Below are positions 46,226 to 59,060 of a stretch of DNA of 64,000 nt, piece after piece. Made by a program: the position numbers and the translations under genes. The stretch comes from Saccopteryx bilineata (lineage: Eukaryota > Chordata > Mammalia > Chiroptera > Emballonuridae): NCBI RefSeq assembly GCF_036850765.1, contig NC_089492.1, positions 75,031,982 to 75,095,981 on the forward strand. The letters run 5' to 3'. Every line of letters starts with the position of its first letter. The first letter of the stretch is position 1. Under the pieces are notes generated by a model. That model did no database searches. It had not been told where the DNA came from and saw only the letters and a program-made list of their open reading frames with translations.

Positions 46226-46463
46226 GAAATATTCAAAGTGATGCAAGATAAAAACCTAAAAGCAAGACTTATTTATGCAGCAAGGCTATCATTTAAAATT
46301 GAAGGATAAATAAAAAGCTTCCCAGCCAAAACAAAACAAAAAAAAATCCTCAAGGCATTCATTACAACCAAACCAGTACTGTAAGAAATGTTAAGGGGCC
46401 TGGTATAAAAAGAGCAAAGAAAAAAATATCTAGAAAAAGAGGATTGTAGATTTAAAGAATAAA

Positions 46464-49400
46464 ATGGCAATAAATAAGTACCAGTCAATAATAATCTTAA
46501 ATGTAAATGGATTAAATGCTCCAATCAAAAGACATAGGGTAACTGCATGGATAACAAAACAGGACCCATACATATGCTGCCAACAAGAGACCCACCTCAG
46601 AAAAAAAGATACACACAGACTGAAAGTAAAGGGATGGAAAAATTATTTTATGCAACTGGAAATGAAAAAAAAAAAAGCTGTACTAGCAATACTTAAATCA
46701 GACAAAATAAACTTTAAAAAAGCCTATAATAAGAAATAAAGAAGGTCACTACATAATGATAAAAGGAGCAATCCAACAGGAAGATTTAACCATTATAAAT
46801 ATCTATGCACCTAATATAGGATCACCTAAATATATAAAGCAGACTTTGATGGATATAAAGGGCGAGATCAACAGCAATACAATAATAGTAGGGGATTTTA
46901 ATACTCCACTAACATCAATGGAAAAATCCTCCAGGCAGAAAATTAACAAAGAAAAGCCACCTTAAATGACACACTAGGTCAACTGGATTTAATAGATATC
47001 TTCAGAAACTTTCACTCCAAAGCATCAGGTTATACATTATTTTCAAGTGCTCATGGTACATTCTCTAGGATAGACCACATGTTAGGTCACAAAACAATAA
47101 GTTTAAGAAGATTGAAATCATATCAAGCATCTTCTCTGATCACAATGCCATGAAACTAGAAATCAACTACAATAGAAAAACTGGAAAACATTCAAACACT
47201 TGGAGGCTAAAAAGCATGTTATTAAATGACGAATGGGTTAACAATGAGACCAAAGAAGAAATAAAAAATTTCCTTGAAACAAGTGAAAAAGAACATACAG
47301 CAACTCAAAATTTATGGGACACAGCAAAAGCAGTCCTGAGAGGGAAGTTCATAGCATTACAGGCATTCCTTAAAAAGCAAAAAGAAGGTCAAATAAACAA
47401 CTTAACTTTGCATCTAAAAGAACTAAAAAAAAGAACAACAAATAAAGCCCAGAGGAAGTAGAAGAAAGGAAATAATAAAGATCAGAGCAGAAATAAATGA
47501 CACAGAGGCTAAAAAAAGAAATACAACAGATCAAAGAAACCAAGAGCTGGTTCTTTGAAAAGATAAACAAGATTGACAAACCTTTAACCGACTCATCAGG
47601 AAAAAAAGAGAGAGGACTCAAATAAATAAAATTAGAAATAAAAGTGGAAAAGTAGCAACTGACATCACAAAAATACAAAGGATTGCAAGAGAAAATATTA
47701 TGAAGACCTATATACCAAAAAATTAGACAGCTTAGGTGAAATGAATATATTCTTAGAAACATACTATCTTCCAAGACTCAGTCTGGAAGAATCAGAAAAC
47801 CTAAACAGACCAATTACAACAAATGAAATGGACAGAGTTATCAAAAAACTCTCAACAAACAAAAGTCCTGGACCGGATTGCTTCACAGGTGAATTTTACT
47901 AAATATTCAAAGAAGATCTAACACCTATCCTTCTCAAGCTATTTCAAAAAATTCAAGAGGAGGAAAGACTTCCAATCTCCTTTTATGAGGCAAGCATTAT
48001 CCTCATTCCAAAATGAGGTAAAGACATTACACATAAAGAAAACTATAGGCCAATATCATGTATATACATAGATGCTGAAATTTTCAACAAAATATTAGCA
48101 AACTGAATCCAGCAATACATTAAAAAAGTCATACATCATGATCAAGTGGAATTTATTCCAGAGAGGCAAGGCTGGTACAGTATTCACAAATCAATCAATG
48201 TGACTCATCACATAAATAAAAGGAAGGATAATAACCACAAGATTATAGCAGAGATGCAGAAAAAACATTTGATAAAATCCAGCACCCATTCATGATCAAA
48301 ACTCTCAGCAAAGTGGGAATAAAGGGAACATACCTCAACATAATAAAGGCCATCTATGACAAACCCACAGCCAACATCATACTCAATGGAAAAAAGTTAA
48401 ATGCAATCCCCTTGAGATCAGGAATAAGGCAGGAGTGCCCCCTTTCACCACTTTTATTCAACATAGTTCTGGAAGCCACAGCAATCAAACAAGAAGAAGA
48501 AATAAAAGGCATCCAAATTGGAAACAAATAAGTAAAACTATCATTATTTGCTGATGACATGACACTGTACATAGAAAACCCTAAAGTCTCAGTTGAAAAA
48601 CTACCAGACCTGATAAGTGAATTTGGCAAGGTGGCAGGATATAAAATTAATACCAGAAATCAGTGGCATTTTTTGCACCAACAATAAAGTGTCTGAAAGA
48701 GAAATTAAGGAAACAATCCCCTTCACTATTGCAACAAAAACAAAAAAAGTATCTAGGAGTAAATTCCGCCAAGGAGGTAAAATATACTCAGAAAATTATA
48801 AGACATTGAAAAAAGAAAGCAAGAAAGATACAAACAAGTGGAAGTATATACCATGTTCATGGTTAGGAAGAAATAAACATCACTAAAATGTCTATATTAC
48901 CCAGAACAATCTATAGATTCAATGCAATTCCTATTTGAATACCAATGGCATACTTCAAAGATATAGAGCAAATATTCCAAAAATTTACATGCAACCAAAA
49001 AAGAACACAAATAGCTTCAGCAATCTTGAAAATGAAGAATAGAGTGGGAGGTGTCACACTTCCTAATATCAAATTATACTGCAAGGCCACTGTACTCAAA
49101 AACAACTTAGTACTGCCAAAGGAACAGGCATATAGATCAATGAAACAGAACAGAGAACCCAGAAATAGACCAACATTTTTGTGGTCAATTGATATATAAC
49201 AAAAGAGTTAAGAGTATACAGTAGAGTAAAGACAGTTTCTTTAATAAATGGTGTTGGAAAAATTGGACTGGTATATGCAAAAAAATAAAACTAGACCACC
49301 ATCTTAGACCACTCACAAAAATAAACTCAAAGTGGATAAAAGACATAAATATAAGTCGTGAAACTCTAAACATCTTGGAAGAAAACATAGGCAGTAAACC

Positions 49401-50250
49401 GTCTGATATCTCTTGTAGCAATATTTTTGCCAATTTATCTCCACAGGAAAGTGAAATAAAGGACAAAATAAAAAAAAATGAGACTATATCAAACTAAAAA
49501 GCTTTTGCACAGCAAAAGACACCATGAACAAAATTAAAAGACAACCCACACAATGGGAGAACATATTCGTCAATACATCTGATAGGGGTTAATAACCAAA
49601 ATTTATAAAGAACTTCTAAAACTCAACACCAGAAAGCTAAACAATACAATTAAAAATGGGGTAAAGAACTGAATAGATGCTTCTCCAAAGAGGACATACA
49701 GATGGCCAATAGGCATATAAAAAAATGTTCAATGTCATTAATCATCAGAAAAATGCAAATTCAAACCACAATGAGATACCACCTCACACCTTTCAGAATG
49801 GTGCTTATTAACAAATCAACACATAATAAGTGCTGGCGAGGGTGTGGAGACAAGGGAACCCTCCTGCACTGCTGGTGGGAAGAACAGTAAGGAGTTACCT
49901 CAAAAAATAAAAAATGGAACTGCCTTTTAACACAGCTATCCCACTCTTAGGAATATATCCTAAGAATACCAAATAACTGATTCAAAAGAAGATATTCATT
50001 CCCATGTTTATTGAAGCATTGTTTACAATAGCTAAAATCTGGAAACAGCCCGTGTCTGTTAGTGGACAAGTGGATTAAAAACCTGTGTTACATATACACA
50101 ATGGAATACTACTTGGCTGTGAAAAAGAAGGAAATCTTACCTTTTGCGATGGCATGGATGAATCTGGAGATCATTATGCTAGGTGAAATAAGTGAGGCAG
50201 AGAAAGAAAAATATTATATGATCTCACTTATATGTGGAATCTAATGAACA
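46464..50250 (+). pseudogene. L1 ORF2 (endonuclease and reverse transcriptase), multiply broken
   Basis: Endonuclease blocks are readable from 46464 ('LNVNGLNAPIKRHRV', 'CCQQETHL') and 46756-46965 ('GDFNTPL'), with the SDHN region near 47135. The linker runs to about 47800. Reverse-transcriptase blocks follow, including '[20 protein letters not shown]' (about 48418-48477) and the active-site FADD at 48547-48558, which is intact. C-terminal blocks continue to 50244. Frameshifts or stops near 46739, 46965, 47461, 48531 and later inactivate the roughly 1,270-codon gene. Confidence 0.9.
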
Positions 50251-50619
50251 AAGTGAACTGAGAAACAGAATAAAGGCAGAGGTGGGGTCACAAGGACCAG
50301 AGGGACAGCTGTCAGAGAGAAGGAGGATGAGGGGATGAGATCAGAGAAGGGGAAGAGATTAGTGAAATTATATATACATAACACATAGATACAGATAACA
50401 GGACAGCAAGTCCCAGGGGGAATGGGGGATTTATGGGGGATAAGGAGGTGGAAGTGAGGGGGTTGTATTTAGTGGGACACTTGAATTCATGCTAACACAA
50501 TAAATTACAATTAATAAAAAATTTTAAAAAATGTCTACAACTCTTCCCAAGAGTTAGAGTATATTGAATCTAAAAAATAAAATAAATAAAATAAAATGAA
50601 ATAAATTGTAAGATTTCTG

Positions 50620-52017
50620 TACAGCATAATGAATCAATTAAAGCCAACCAGCCAACACATACACACACACACACACACGTACTATTATTACAGAATTTCT
50701 CCTCCTACCCTTTCCTGTAAGTCAAAATTATATAAAGCAGTATCAACTGTTGTATACTAATGCTCAACATTCCTAGTGAGACAAGTTCCCAGCTTTAAGC
50801 AGATTCCTGGGGAGTGATGAGAACAGGAGACCTGGCAGCCAGTGGGTGACAGATGCTGGTTCCAAATCACCCTGACAACTCCTCCCCATAATTAATCTCA
50901 GAAACTAATCTCTGCTAAATTGTTAATGGCTGCTAATGAGATACTCAATACTTGGTTGCCCCTCCTGATAGTGTATTTGCATTTAAATGAGCCTCTTCTG
51001 GAAAGACTCCCTAACCCAGAGAGAGGTCCTAAAGCTGGCTGATAGCTTGAGGCACACAAGCCTCTGGCTCTGGCTCCACAAGCTCCCTTGCTAACTCTCT
51101 TTGGGCCATTGGATCCCTCATTCTAGAATATCAGAAAGAAGCTTTACAACCCTCAGAGTCATGATCAAAAGATCACTTTCTTTATAAGGATTGTGCAATG
51201 AGAAGTCATAAAGTAAGCAATTGCCCTCTTTTACCTCACACCAGCCTCTGCTGATTATAGTAGCCAGCATCCTGGGGTATGTAGGGTCCCAAGAAGACAG
51301 ATTCAAACCCTATGTATTGACATAAGACAGCTCTCATTTCTCCATCATTTCCTTTCTAGCTTCCCTATGCCTTCTGTCGTGGTATGGCGCCTGAAGCAGA
51401 CGCTGAATCTGCTCAGAGATGCTAAGAGGTTAATTCCTGCCATTTAATGTCTTTCATTTTTGTTTTTTTCTTAGCACCATCACTATCAATTCTTTTCCAA
51501 GAGCAAAAAGCCCTGGGTAAGAGTAGTCTGACAGATGAAGGAGCCAAAATTATACTGAGAAACTCTTTATACCTCCAGCGAGTCTGGCCTCACAGAATGG
51601 AAACTGCACCAGGAGGGACCCAAAGATTTGTCTGGGGCTGCCCCAAGTCACCACACACAATCCCCACTGCCCCAGACTAATTAAAGAAAAAGCTAAAACA
51701 TCTACTTTCATTCTTAAAGACAACGGTTTGTAATAGCCATTGTTGTCCTTATTTTCAAAAAGGACACAAAGTCAGTCTGGGAATGGAGGGACCCAAGCGC
51801 AGGTTGTTCCACTACAAAAGCCCTGAACTCAATCACCTCCAGCTTCCGGTTCCCTTCACCCCCCACAGCCCCTCCCCTTACTTTATATGAACCTTTACCT
51901 TCAACAACTGATACCTCACAAATTCATCAACTAAAAATTATGTTATTAACTATCTATAGGGTTTAGCATATCTATAAGGTTTAGCATGTTCTTTCTTCCT
52001 TCCAAGGTGTTTAGAAC
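50620..52017. other. Gene-free DNA
   Basis: A (CA)n run lies at about 50659-50678. Otherwise no gene or named repeat is recognised. A 77-codon plus-strand frame at 51447-51680 has no family resemblance. Confidence 0.45.
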
Positions 52018-52225
52018 TTTTTTTAAAGATTTTATTTATTGATTTCACAGAGAAAGGAGAGGGACGAAAGGCGAGAAGTATCAACCCATAGCTGCTCACT
52101 TAGCTGTTCATTGACTGCTTCTCCTATATGCCTTGACCGGGAAACCCAGGGTTTTGAACTGGCAACCGCAGCATTCCAGGTGGACAGACACCCTATCCAC
52201 TGCACCAGCAGAGGCCAGGCTAAGA
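52018..52225 (-). repeat. Bat tRNA-derived SINE, diverged
   Basis: The minus-strand head is at the right (about 52130-52225), with 'gggttttgaactggcaaccg' as the B-box complement. The 'ttaaagattttatttatt' tail complement is at the left. The family resembles the long type but is shortened. Confidence 0.75.
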
Positions 52226-53247
52226 TGGAAGCCTGCCCAAGTGGGCAAGGCAATCAAGCAGGAGCTTATCAAGCAGGAGCTCCCCCTAGTGTCTGCACCG
52301 GATAATTTCACATCATCTCAGGAACCTCACAATGTTAGGATTCTAACCTTTTAATTTACCATGGATCCCTTTGACAATCTGGGGTAGACTCCATAACATT
52401 TCTTAAAATAACACCTTTAACTTCATAAAATATAATATAGAGAATAACAAAGGAAACTAATTACCAATTTAAAATGCAGTTTTTACAATATTTAAAAAAC
52501 CAAATTTGTGATATACAACTGTATAGAATGAAATAAATGAGTGAAATGAAACATTCAAACTTATTAAATAACAAGCTGTAACAGTTGCTCTATTAACTAC
52601 TATACTTAAATATAGTAATGTTGGAGAAATAGGTTAACAATTTTGATTTTGCTATATACATTTATCGCTATTGGAGAAGGAATTAACCGACAAGCACAGG
52701 GAGAAAGCTAAAATGATCTGTGTGTTAATGGATTAGAGTTAAAGAAGTCAGTATGCACTCATTTGGCTCAATATACATATATAAGTAGTCACGGTACATA
52801 TCAAAACATTTATAGAAGTGTGTACATGCATGGGTTAGTATACATAGTATTTCTTTGCTCTTAACAAATGATGCCCCTTTAGCAATAAGCACACCTAAAG
52901 CCCAGATCTTGGTTTCTATGAACATTTTTCCTTGGAGAAAAGGCTGAGTCTAGAAGTGTGGCAGGAAATAATACAAGATAAGCCTGGAGCATCTTTTAGT
53001 GCCAGAAAGTAAGAAAGTGCTCCCCCCTCACACACACACACCAAAGGGAGTCTGTCAAAGGACCATAGGAGCCAACAGAAAGAGCTCCCAATAGCTAAAG
53101 CTGGAATAATTAGAACAACAAAACAAAGTAGTATTGGATTAAAACCCAATGGATATATAATTGGATATATAAAATGAATATATAAGTGGATATATAAAAC
53201 CCATGGATATATATAAATATCCATGAGTCTATACTGATATAAATATA
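52226..53247. other. Gene-free AT-rich DNA
   Basis: No gene is recognised. Around 53148-53240 several 'ggatatataa' units recur imperfectly, a low-order AT-rich repeat. Confidence 0.5.
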
Positions 53248-53487
53248 CTGCTCACAAAAATTAGGGAATATTCCAAAATGAATATGAAGCAGTAAAAAAA
53301 GAAGCATTTGATTTTTTTTATTAAACAAGAACATCAGAAAAGCAAACGACAAGTCAAAGAAAGTTGTTTGATTATGCAAATGAGATGCAAAACCATCTTT
53401 TATTTCATTGGTGAAAATGCTCTATACAAAATGCTGAAAGTACTGGAGCCTCTGTACAGTTCCTGATCCCCTAATTTCTGTGAGCAG
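53248..53487. mobile_element. Tc1/mariner-type MITE, longest copy in the window
   Basis: It starts CTGCTCACAAAAATTAGGG and ends with the mirror ...TAATTTCTGTGAGCAG, with TA on both sides (53246-53247 and 53488-53489). At 240 bp it includes an interior lost from the two short copies at 4900-4972 and 8491-8561. There is no transposase. Confidence 0.85.
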
Positions 53488-53689
53488 TAAGTAATTGAAT
53501 AAATTAATTTGGTGGGGTGGGGAACAGGCAAATCTCCCGTGAGAAGAATTTCAAGCACTTTATGTTCGTACTCTACCCTCAACGAGGCGAATAGAACTCA
53601 TCACTCCTTAGGTGTGGGCTCCGCATAGTGACTTCCTTCCAATGAGATTGAAGGAGTGAAGGAGTAACTTCCCAGGGGTGAGATCTGGG

Positions 53690-54240
53690 GTACTATTTCA
53701 GCCAGGTGCATCAAGGTCAACATCAACAGTCAGAAATCATGTTGATAGTATGTATTTTTGATATGATGTTATGAAATGGTGCTTTATCTCTGTGGTTGCT
53801 CTCCCAATAAACCATAATCCCAGTCTGATGGAGCGAAAAGCAGCAGGCAGAGACTACAATAATGAGGCACACTACAAAACACTTGACCAATATTCCTTAA
53901 AACTGTCAAGTTCACCAAAAACATGAACAGTCTGAGAAACTACTACTGCCCGGAGAAGCGTAAGAGGTCATGACAAATGTGATGGGGTGTCCTGAATGGG
54001 AGCCTGGAACAGAATGAAGAATATTAGTAAAATCCTAGAAAACCTGAGTAAAGTACAGACTTGGGTTAACATTAATGCCTCAGTATTAGTTTATTAATTG
54101 TAACAAAAGTACCGTCCTAATGTAAGCTATCAATAAAAGAGGAGAGTGGGAATGGGATATGGGAACTCCATAACTTTTCTGTATTAAATTCTAAAACCAC
54201 TCTAAAAGTACAACTTACTAAATAAAACAAAAAAGGTGCT
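53690..54240 (+). repeat. Ancient L1 (L1M-type) 3' end
   Basis: The ordered 3' UTR blocks include 'aggtcatgacaaatgtgatg', 'aatcctagaaaacctgagta', 'tgggatatgggaactc' and 'ttctaaaaccactctaaaag'. It is non-coding and diverged. Confidence 0.65.
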
Positions 54241-55438
54241 GATGATTTGATTTGAACATCAGAGTAATGATACTTTGAGGTATCTATAGAAACTGCAATA
54301 GAAAATGATCTGTGACTTTCACTGGTGAAAAAGTCACAAGTACTCCTAATATTATTGTGGTCTGTTGTTTGTATGTATATTTACAGGAAATGCTAAATGC
54401 TAACTTTCAGTGTGAGGCTAGTGAAACTAAAAATGTCATATTTCCACCTAGATCTCACATACCCCTAGATACTCACACATAGTTTAGGAAACCCCTATGC
54501 AATGTTGATATTATGGCCTAATTTTATGAAAGTGAGGCTCAGAGAGATGAATTAGGTTGTTCTAGCTTTCAAAAAACACACATTCTAGGGCTAAGAATTC
54601 TTACTGAGTTTTGTTGGAACCCCAGTACCTCCCACTTTGGGGACTGGTAAGCAGAGGGCTGGGAACACTTCATTGAGCACGGTGCTTCCCTGGACATGTG
54701 CTATGTATGCACTATTCCCATGCTGGTCAAGTCCACCCTGTAAGGCCAGCTTGACTCTGGTGACAGGCAATTCCAAAAGTAAGGCAAGCTGAATGAGGGT
54801 CACACAGTCACATAGAACCCTGGTGTCAACGACCCTCTCTACCGGGAGTGGCTCCGCAACAGGAAAGAGCACTGTCTTGGCTGTAAAGACAGCAAATCCT
54901 TAGCTTTCTCCCCCTCCCCCTCGCCCTCCTCCTCCTCTTCTTCTTCTTCTTCTTACTGAAACCCCCAACTGCTGATCTGGTCAGCAGAGGACACAGAGGG
55001 AGGAGGGAGGGAGACAAGATTGGGGGCTGGGACAGAGAGAAAACACAGAGGCAGGCCTGTTAATAGTTGGTGGCTATTTAAATAGGGGGCTTATGTGCTC
55101 ATCTTGTTCCTAAGGCCAATTCTAGTAAATCTTTTCGGAAAAAAACCGAGATAAAGCCATCTGTTAATGTGGATTCTGCTTCTTGGTTTCTAAATGTCAG
55201 CTGTCAGCAGAGCAGCCAGCCCTGGCAGTGTGTGGGGGTGGGGTGGGGGAGGGGTATGTCAAAGGGAACACCTGTCCATTCAGTGCCCAATTAAACAGCA
55301 GCAAATCCTCGGTGACCCCTCTCTGGTTCCTTGAGCGCTTCCGATGGTCGGTCTTGCCTCTCCACTGCTTTGGGAGTTTCCCTTCCATGACGTAGGGAGA
55401 GGGCGAGAGGTCCCAGCTTTCACATTGTGAGCGCCTTG
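54241..55438. other. Gene-free DNA upstream of the CpG-rich block
   Basis: No gene is recognised. A pyrimidine-rich (CTT/CCT)n tract lies at about 54909-54956. The sequence becomes GC-richer from about 54800. Confidence 0.5.
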
Positions 55439-55463
55439 GCTGTGTGTGTGTGTGTGTGTGTGT
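55439..55463. repeat. (TG)n microsatellite
   Basis: A short TG run next to the CpG-rich block. Confidence 0.9.
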
Positions 55464-55609
55464 TTGAAGAGGGTGGAGCGTGCCACTAGGAATGGCTATC
55501 CATAGAGAAATGGATGGCCAATTTATAACATCCCGGATCATTTGAATTTTTAGCTGAAAAGACAAACCCAGTCTCAAATTCAACAAAATGAACAATACCG
55601 ATCAGGAGC

Positions 55610-56110
55610 ATGAACAGGGTGGGAAACCCACTCGGAGGAATGGAACTGTCCATGCCGCCCGAGTGGCAGGGGCGCGCTTGCAGGAGAGGCGCTGGGCAGA
55701 GGGAGTCACTCCGACTCTCCTTTCTCCGGCCACCATCTGGCGACGCTTTCTCCGTAGAAGCATTAATAGAAAATACACCTAAACCCTGGAGGGGCAGCGG
55801 TCGGGGGCCGCCGTTTCCAGGCACCCTTCCCTGAGACCAGCAGAGAGCCTCTCCCCCCGCGCTTGCGCGGAATGTGGCGATCCGGCTCGGGGCAGGGATG
55901 ACTTCATGCGGTTGGTCTGGGCGGCGGAGCAGCTGCTGCAGCCGGCAGGTGGGGTGGGGGCTGCGCTGACCGCGCACACGGCTGGCCGGAGCTCTGCGGC
56001 CGGGCTGCGGGCGCCGGGGACCAGCGCGGACTGGATCCCGAGAAGGTAAGCAGTCTGGCTATTATTAGCCTTGGCCACGCGGCTCGGTGCTTTCCGCTCG
56101 GCTACTAATG
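55610..56110 (+). promoter_or_regulatory. CpG-rich block, candidate host promoter and first exon
   Basis: CpG dinucleotides are dense here ('ggggcgcgcttgcaggagag', 'cgcgcttgcgcgg', 'gcggccgggctgcgggcgcc'), while the rest of the window is CpG-poor and AT-rich. Outside recent repeats, CpG islands in mammals usually mark promoters. At 56041-56050 the block ends in gagaag|gtaagc, a strong splice-donor match on the plus strand. I see no obvious TATA box and no conserved protein in any frame, so the exon would be 5' UTR or a non-coding RNA. Confidence 0.5.
56046..56051 (+). other. Candidate 5' splice site
   Basis: GTAAGC preceded by AAG fits the mammalian donor consensus well. Its position at the edge of the CpG-rich block makes it more credible than a random GTAAG. 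No matching acceptor or downstream exon could be identified in the window. Confidence 0.4.
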
Positions 56111-58758
56111 GGGTTTGAACGCCAGACCCGGGGACTGTCTCTGAGGCACTACGCAGGGGAAAAGGAGTAACAACTGGAATTACAATGTACATCAACCCGG
56201 TCTCTGAGATTGGATCAGCAGTGTTACTGGGCAGACAAAGAGGGCCGGCAGCCTCTGTATGCTAATCTCCGGCGTCGGTGCCAGGCTCCTTAGACACGGA
56301 CGGGGCTTCAAAGGCACAATCATTGAAGTTGTGCTTTCACCTTCCTGCCTCCAGCCTTCATTTGGCTGTTTTCTGGCTTGGAAGCATCAGGTCCTTGGCA
56401 GCAGCCTGGGGAAGCAATCAGTAATTTTCTCCTTCTGCCTGCCTCGGCCTCTCGCTTCCCAGCCGTGAGAATGGGTCTGTGCAGATGTCAGCGCCCAGCA
56501 CTCGCTTCCAACCAGTAGTACCCTTAGGAAGTCTCACATCAGAGGTGGAACTTCTCACCTCCTGCGGTTCAGCTGCCTTGGGCAGCACCTGTCTGCGCCT
56601 CTTCTTTCATTTACATCTTCTCTGCCAGTATTCCATTAATTTTTTTTTTGGAGGGGGGAGGCGGGATGCTGTGCCCTTTCACTGGCCAGCCCTTGTCAGC
56701 TCTTATCCACCACCTTTATTCCATGACTGATTTGGTCAAGGACCCAGCAAGGACAGTGCCCTGCGTGGGTTTAGGTATTCTCTTTATATACTGTTACCTG
56801 TGGCACTCCCCCTAACCCCAACTATGTAACATTGAAAATTCTGCTTTTAGCCCTACACCAACATTGTTTGCGATAATCCTTTCACTGTAGCCACTGTGCC
56901 ACCAGAAAGGGTTCTAGGACCGCAGAACCTGTGGGGGACCGGAGGCCATACCTACACAGTCGGCCCCTGTGCACAGATCAGGCGGAAACAGAAGTGTGAA
57001 CGCCTGTCTGTCCAGTTACTCTTTAAGCTTTTTTAGGGAGCTGGGTTGTGAGACACCTAGCTGGGTTAGGTTTAGGAAGGCCCTCCCCCCAAAGCAAGCG
57101 GTGCATCCAGCACCCCTAGGATTTCCCAGCAACCTCAAAAGAGTTTCCGTAGAGGCTCCCCCTCAGGCGCTCGGAAAGCCAGTGCAGCTGGCCAGTGTAA
57201 GCCGCAGGTTGTCGGAGCTTCGTGTCAGCCTTCCCGTGGAGGCACGCTGACCACTTGCTAGGCTTCCCCACAAAGCCTGTTGCTGAGCCCCAGTGCCCAC
57301 TCCCGTTGCCACCTGGGGATGCACATTGAAATAATATGCTGCGAAGTGGATAAGATGGCTGTGATGGAGATTCCGAGGTGCCACTTCACCTGACAACAGT
57401 TGCCATGAGCCAGACTGTAGGGTGTGTGCCTGCCAATAGTCCATTTAAAAGGAGATCTGTTATCTTTCAACGTGAAATTAGAGAGACATTCTGACTCAGT
57501 GGCAATATAATTTCATTTTGCAAATTGGATCCAGAAATCAATGAAAAAGGGGTAGGATTTACAGCTTAAATTCTACCCCCACTTACCTTTCTTTTCAAAT
57601 GTCACTTTTAGACAGAAATACTGGTTCTAAAAAAGTCACATTAATTCTATTCTATATTATTATTGCTTTTCAGATGACACATTCCCTTTTACAAAATAAA
57701 ATTTGGCTTGGTTTCTTTGTCTCCACCTTCAGCAGACGAGGCAAAGGGAGCGGAGGGGGTGGGCAAACCCCACAGTGAGTGGCCCCTCCAGAACCATTCC
57801 CTGGGGTCCTGAACGGCTCAGGGCCCATTTCACTTGGGGCCTGTTGTTGCTGTTGCCATGCATTGAATGTGGTTTGGGTTTGCAATACAAAATTTTCAGA
57901 TGCTGAAATTTTGACTCATGCTAGAAGAGGGGCAAAGAATAAGAACAACAAAACTCTTTATTTTATCACCTTTCTTTCCTAAACTTAAATTACTTAGCTC
58001 TATAAATAATTATTCTGAATATTAAGTGGTAACTGGTATTAATAGAATAATTCATTTTGAAGAAATTAGCCCAAGGTTCATGACAGACAGATTAGTGCTT
58101 CTGATATTAACCACAATACAAACTCCTATGCTTGTGCGAGGCATCCTTCTGGTGAAGAATAGTGCATGAGAACATCGTAATGATGGGGAAAAAACGAAAG
58201 TGTCTGTTACTCGGTTTCCAAAGAAACTGAAATATGTGCCAAGAAATGGGGCAGCAGTCATGGACCGGTGCTGCCAAGGCTGGGCTCATTTCTGCCAGGG
58301 ATGCCACAGGTGAGGTCGGGCTGCTAAGTTGTGAACTGGAGAAGTTTGGACTGGGGAAGGCTTTTTGGGAAGAAAACAAGTTGGAAATGTCAATTTTTCA
58401 GTACAGTGCAGCTGAGGAAGATCATTAAATTTAAGGGATTACTGTATTTACATTTTGTTATATTTAAACCACTGCTGAAAGTTCCTAAATTCAGAGCCCT
58501 TAATGAGAAATCTCCATATGACTTCCTGAACTGAAACTGATTGCTGACTTTGTTTCCTTGTCTTTAACCATGTCCCAGGGAAGGGAGGCATTAATTGCCT
58601 GGCGTTCAGAGATGGAGAAATAATAGTAGAGTGCTGTGCATGATTAGATGCTAAATGAACTGAGGTATTTTTGTAGGTCTGACATGATGGAATTGAAGTC
58701 AATCTACTACTTTCCAGTCACGTAAAAAATAGTCTGGTGGCGGTCAGTGTTGTCAGTT
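56111..58758. other. Unique DNA without recognised repeats
   Basis: It is remarkably free of recent insertions compared with the rest of the window. GC content falls gradually from left to right. Several open frames lack domains. The AT-rich stretch 57880-58100 could be a conserved non-coding element, but that cannot be judged from one sequence. Confidence 0.4.
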
Positions 58759-58766
58759 ATGTAGAG

Positions 58767-59060
58767 CAGTGGTCCCCAACCTTTTCTGGGCCACGGACCG
58801 GTTTAATGTCAGAAAATATTTTCATGGACCGGCCTTTAGGGTGGGACGGATAAATGTATCACGTGACTGAGACTAGTGTCAAGAGTGAGTCTTAGACGGA
58901 TGTAACAGAGGAATCTAGTCATTTTAAAAAAATAAAACATCGTTCAGAGTTAAATATAAATAAAACAAATAATGTAAGTTATTTGTTCTTTCTCTTCGGA
59001 CTGGTACCAAATGGTCCACTGACCGGTACCAGTCCGCGGCCCGGGAGTTGGGGACCACTG
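58767..59060. mobile_element. Non-autonomous hAT transposon
   Basis: It starts CAGTGGTCCCCAACC and ends GGTTGGGGACCACTG-like (gttggggaccactg), the short inverted ends of hAT elements. 8-bp target duplications atgtagag (58759-58766) and ctgtagag (59061-59068) differ at one base. The interior has subterminal 'ggaccgg' blocks and no transposase. It needs a hAT transposase in trans. Confidence 0.9.

Larger units (their letters stand above)
42887..50606 (+). mobile_element. Full-length L1 retrotransposon, inactive
   Basis: It runs from the L1 5' end (ggagagtacaagatg) to an A-rich tail. A perfect 13-bp target duplication flanks it (42874-42886 and 50607-50619, tgtaagatttctg). It has a ~2.6-kb GC-rich 5' UTR, ORF1, ORF2 and a short 3' UTR. 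The YY1 site at the 5' end is mutated (aagatgac instead of aagatggc). Both ORFs carry several frameshifts and stops, so it cannot mobilise. Confidence 0.95.

Noticed and set aside
55486..56195. Minus-strand frames of 130-163 codons in the CpG-rich block
   Set aside because: Pro/Ser/Ala/Arg-rich composition with no domain; the CpG content alone removes stops.
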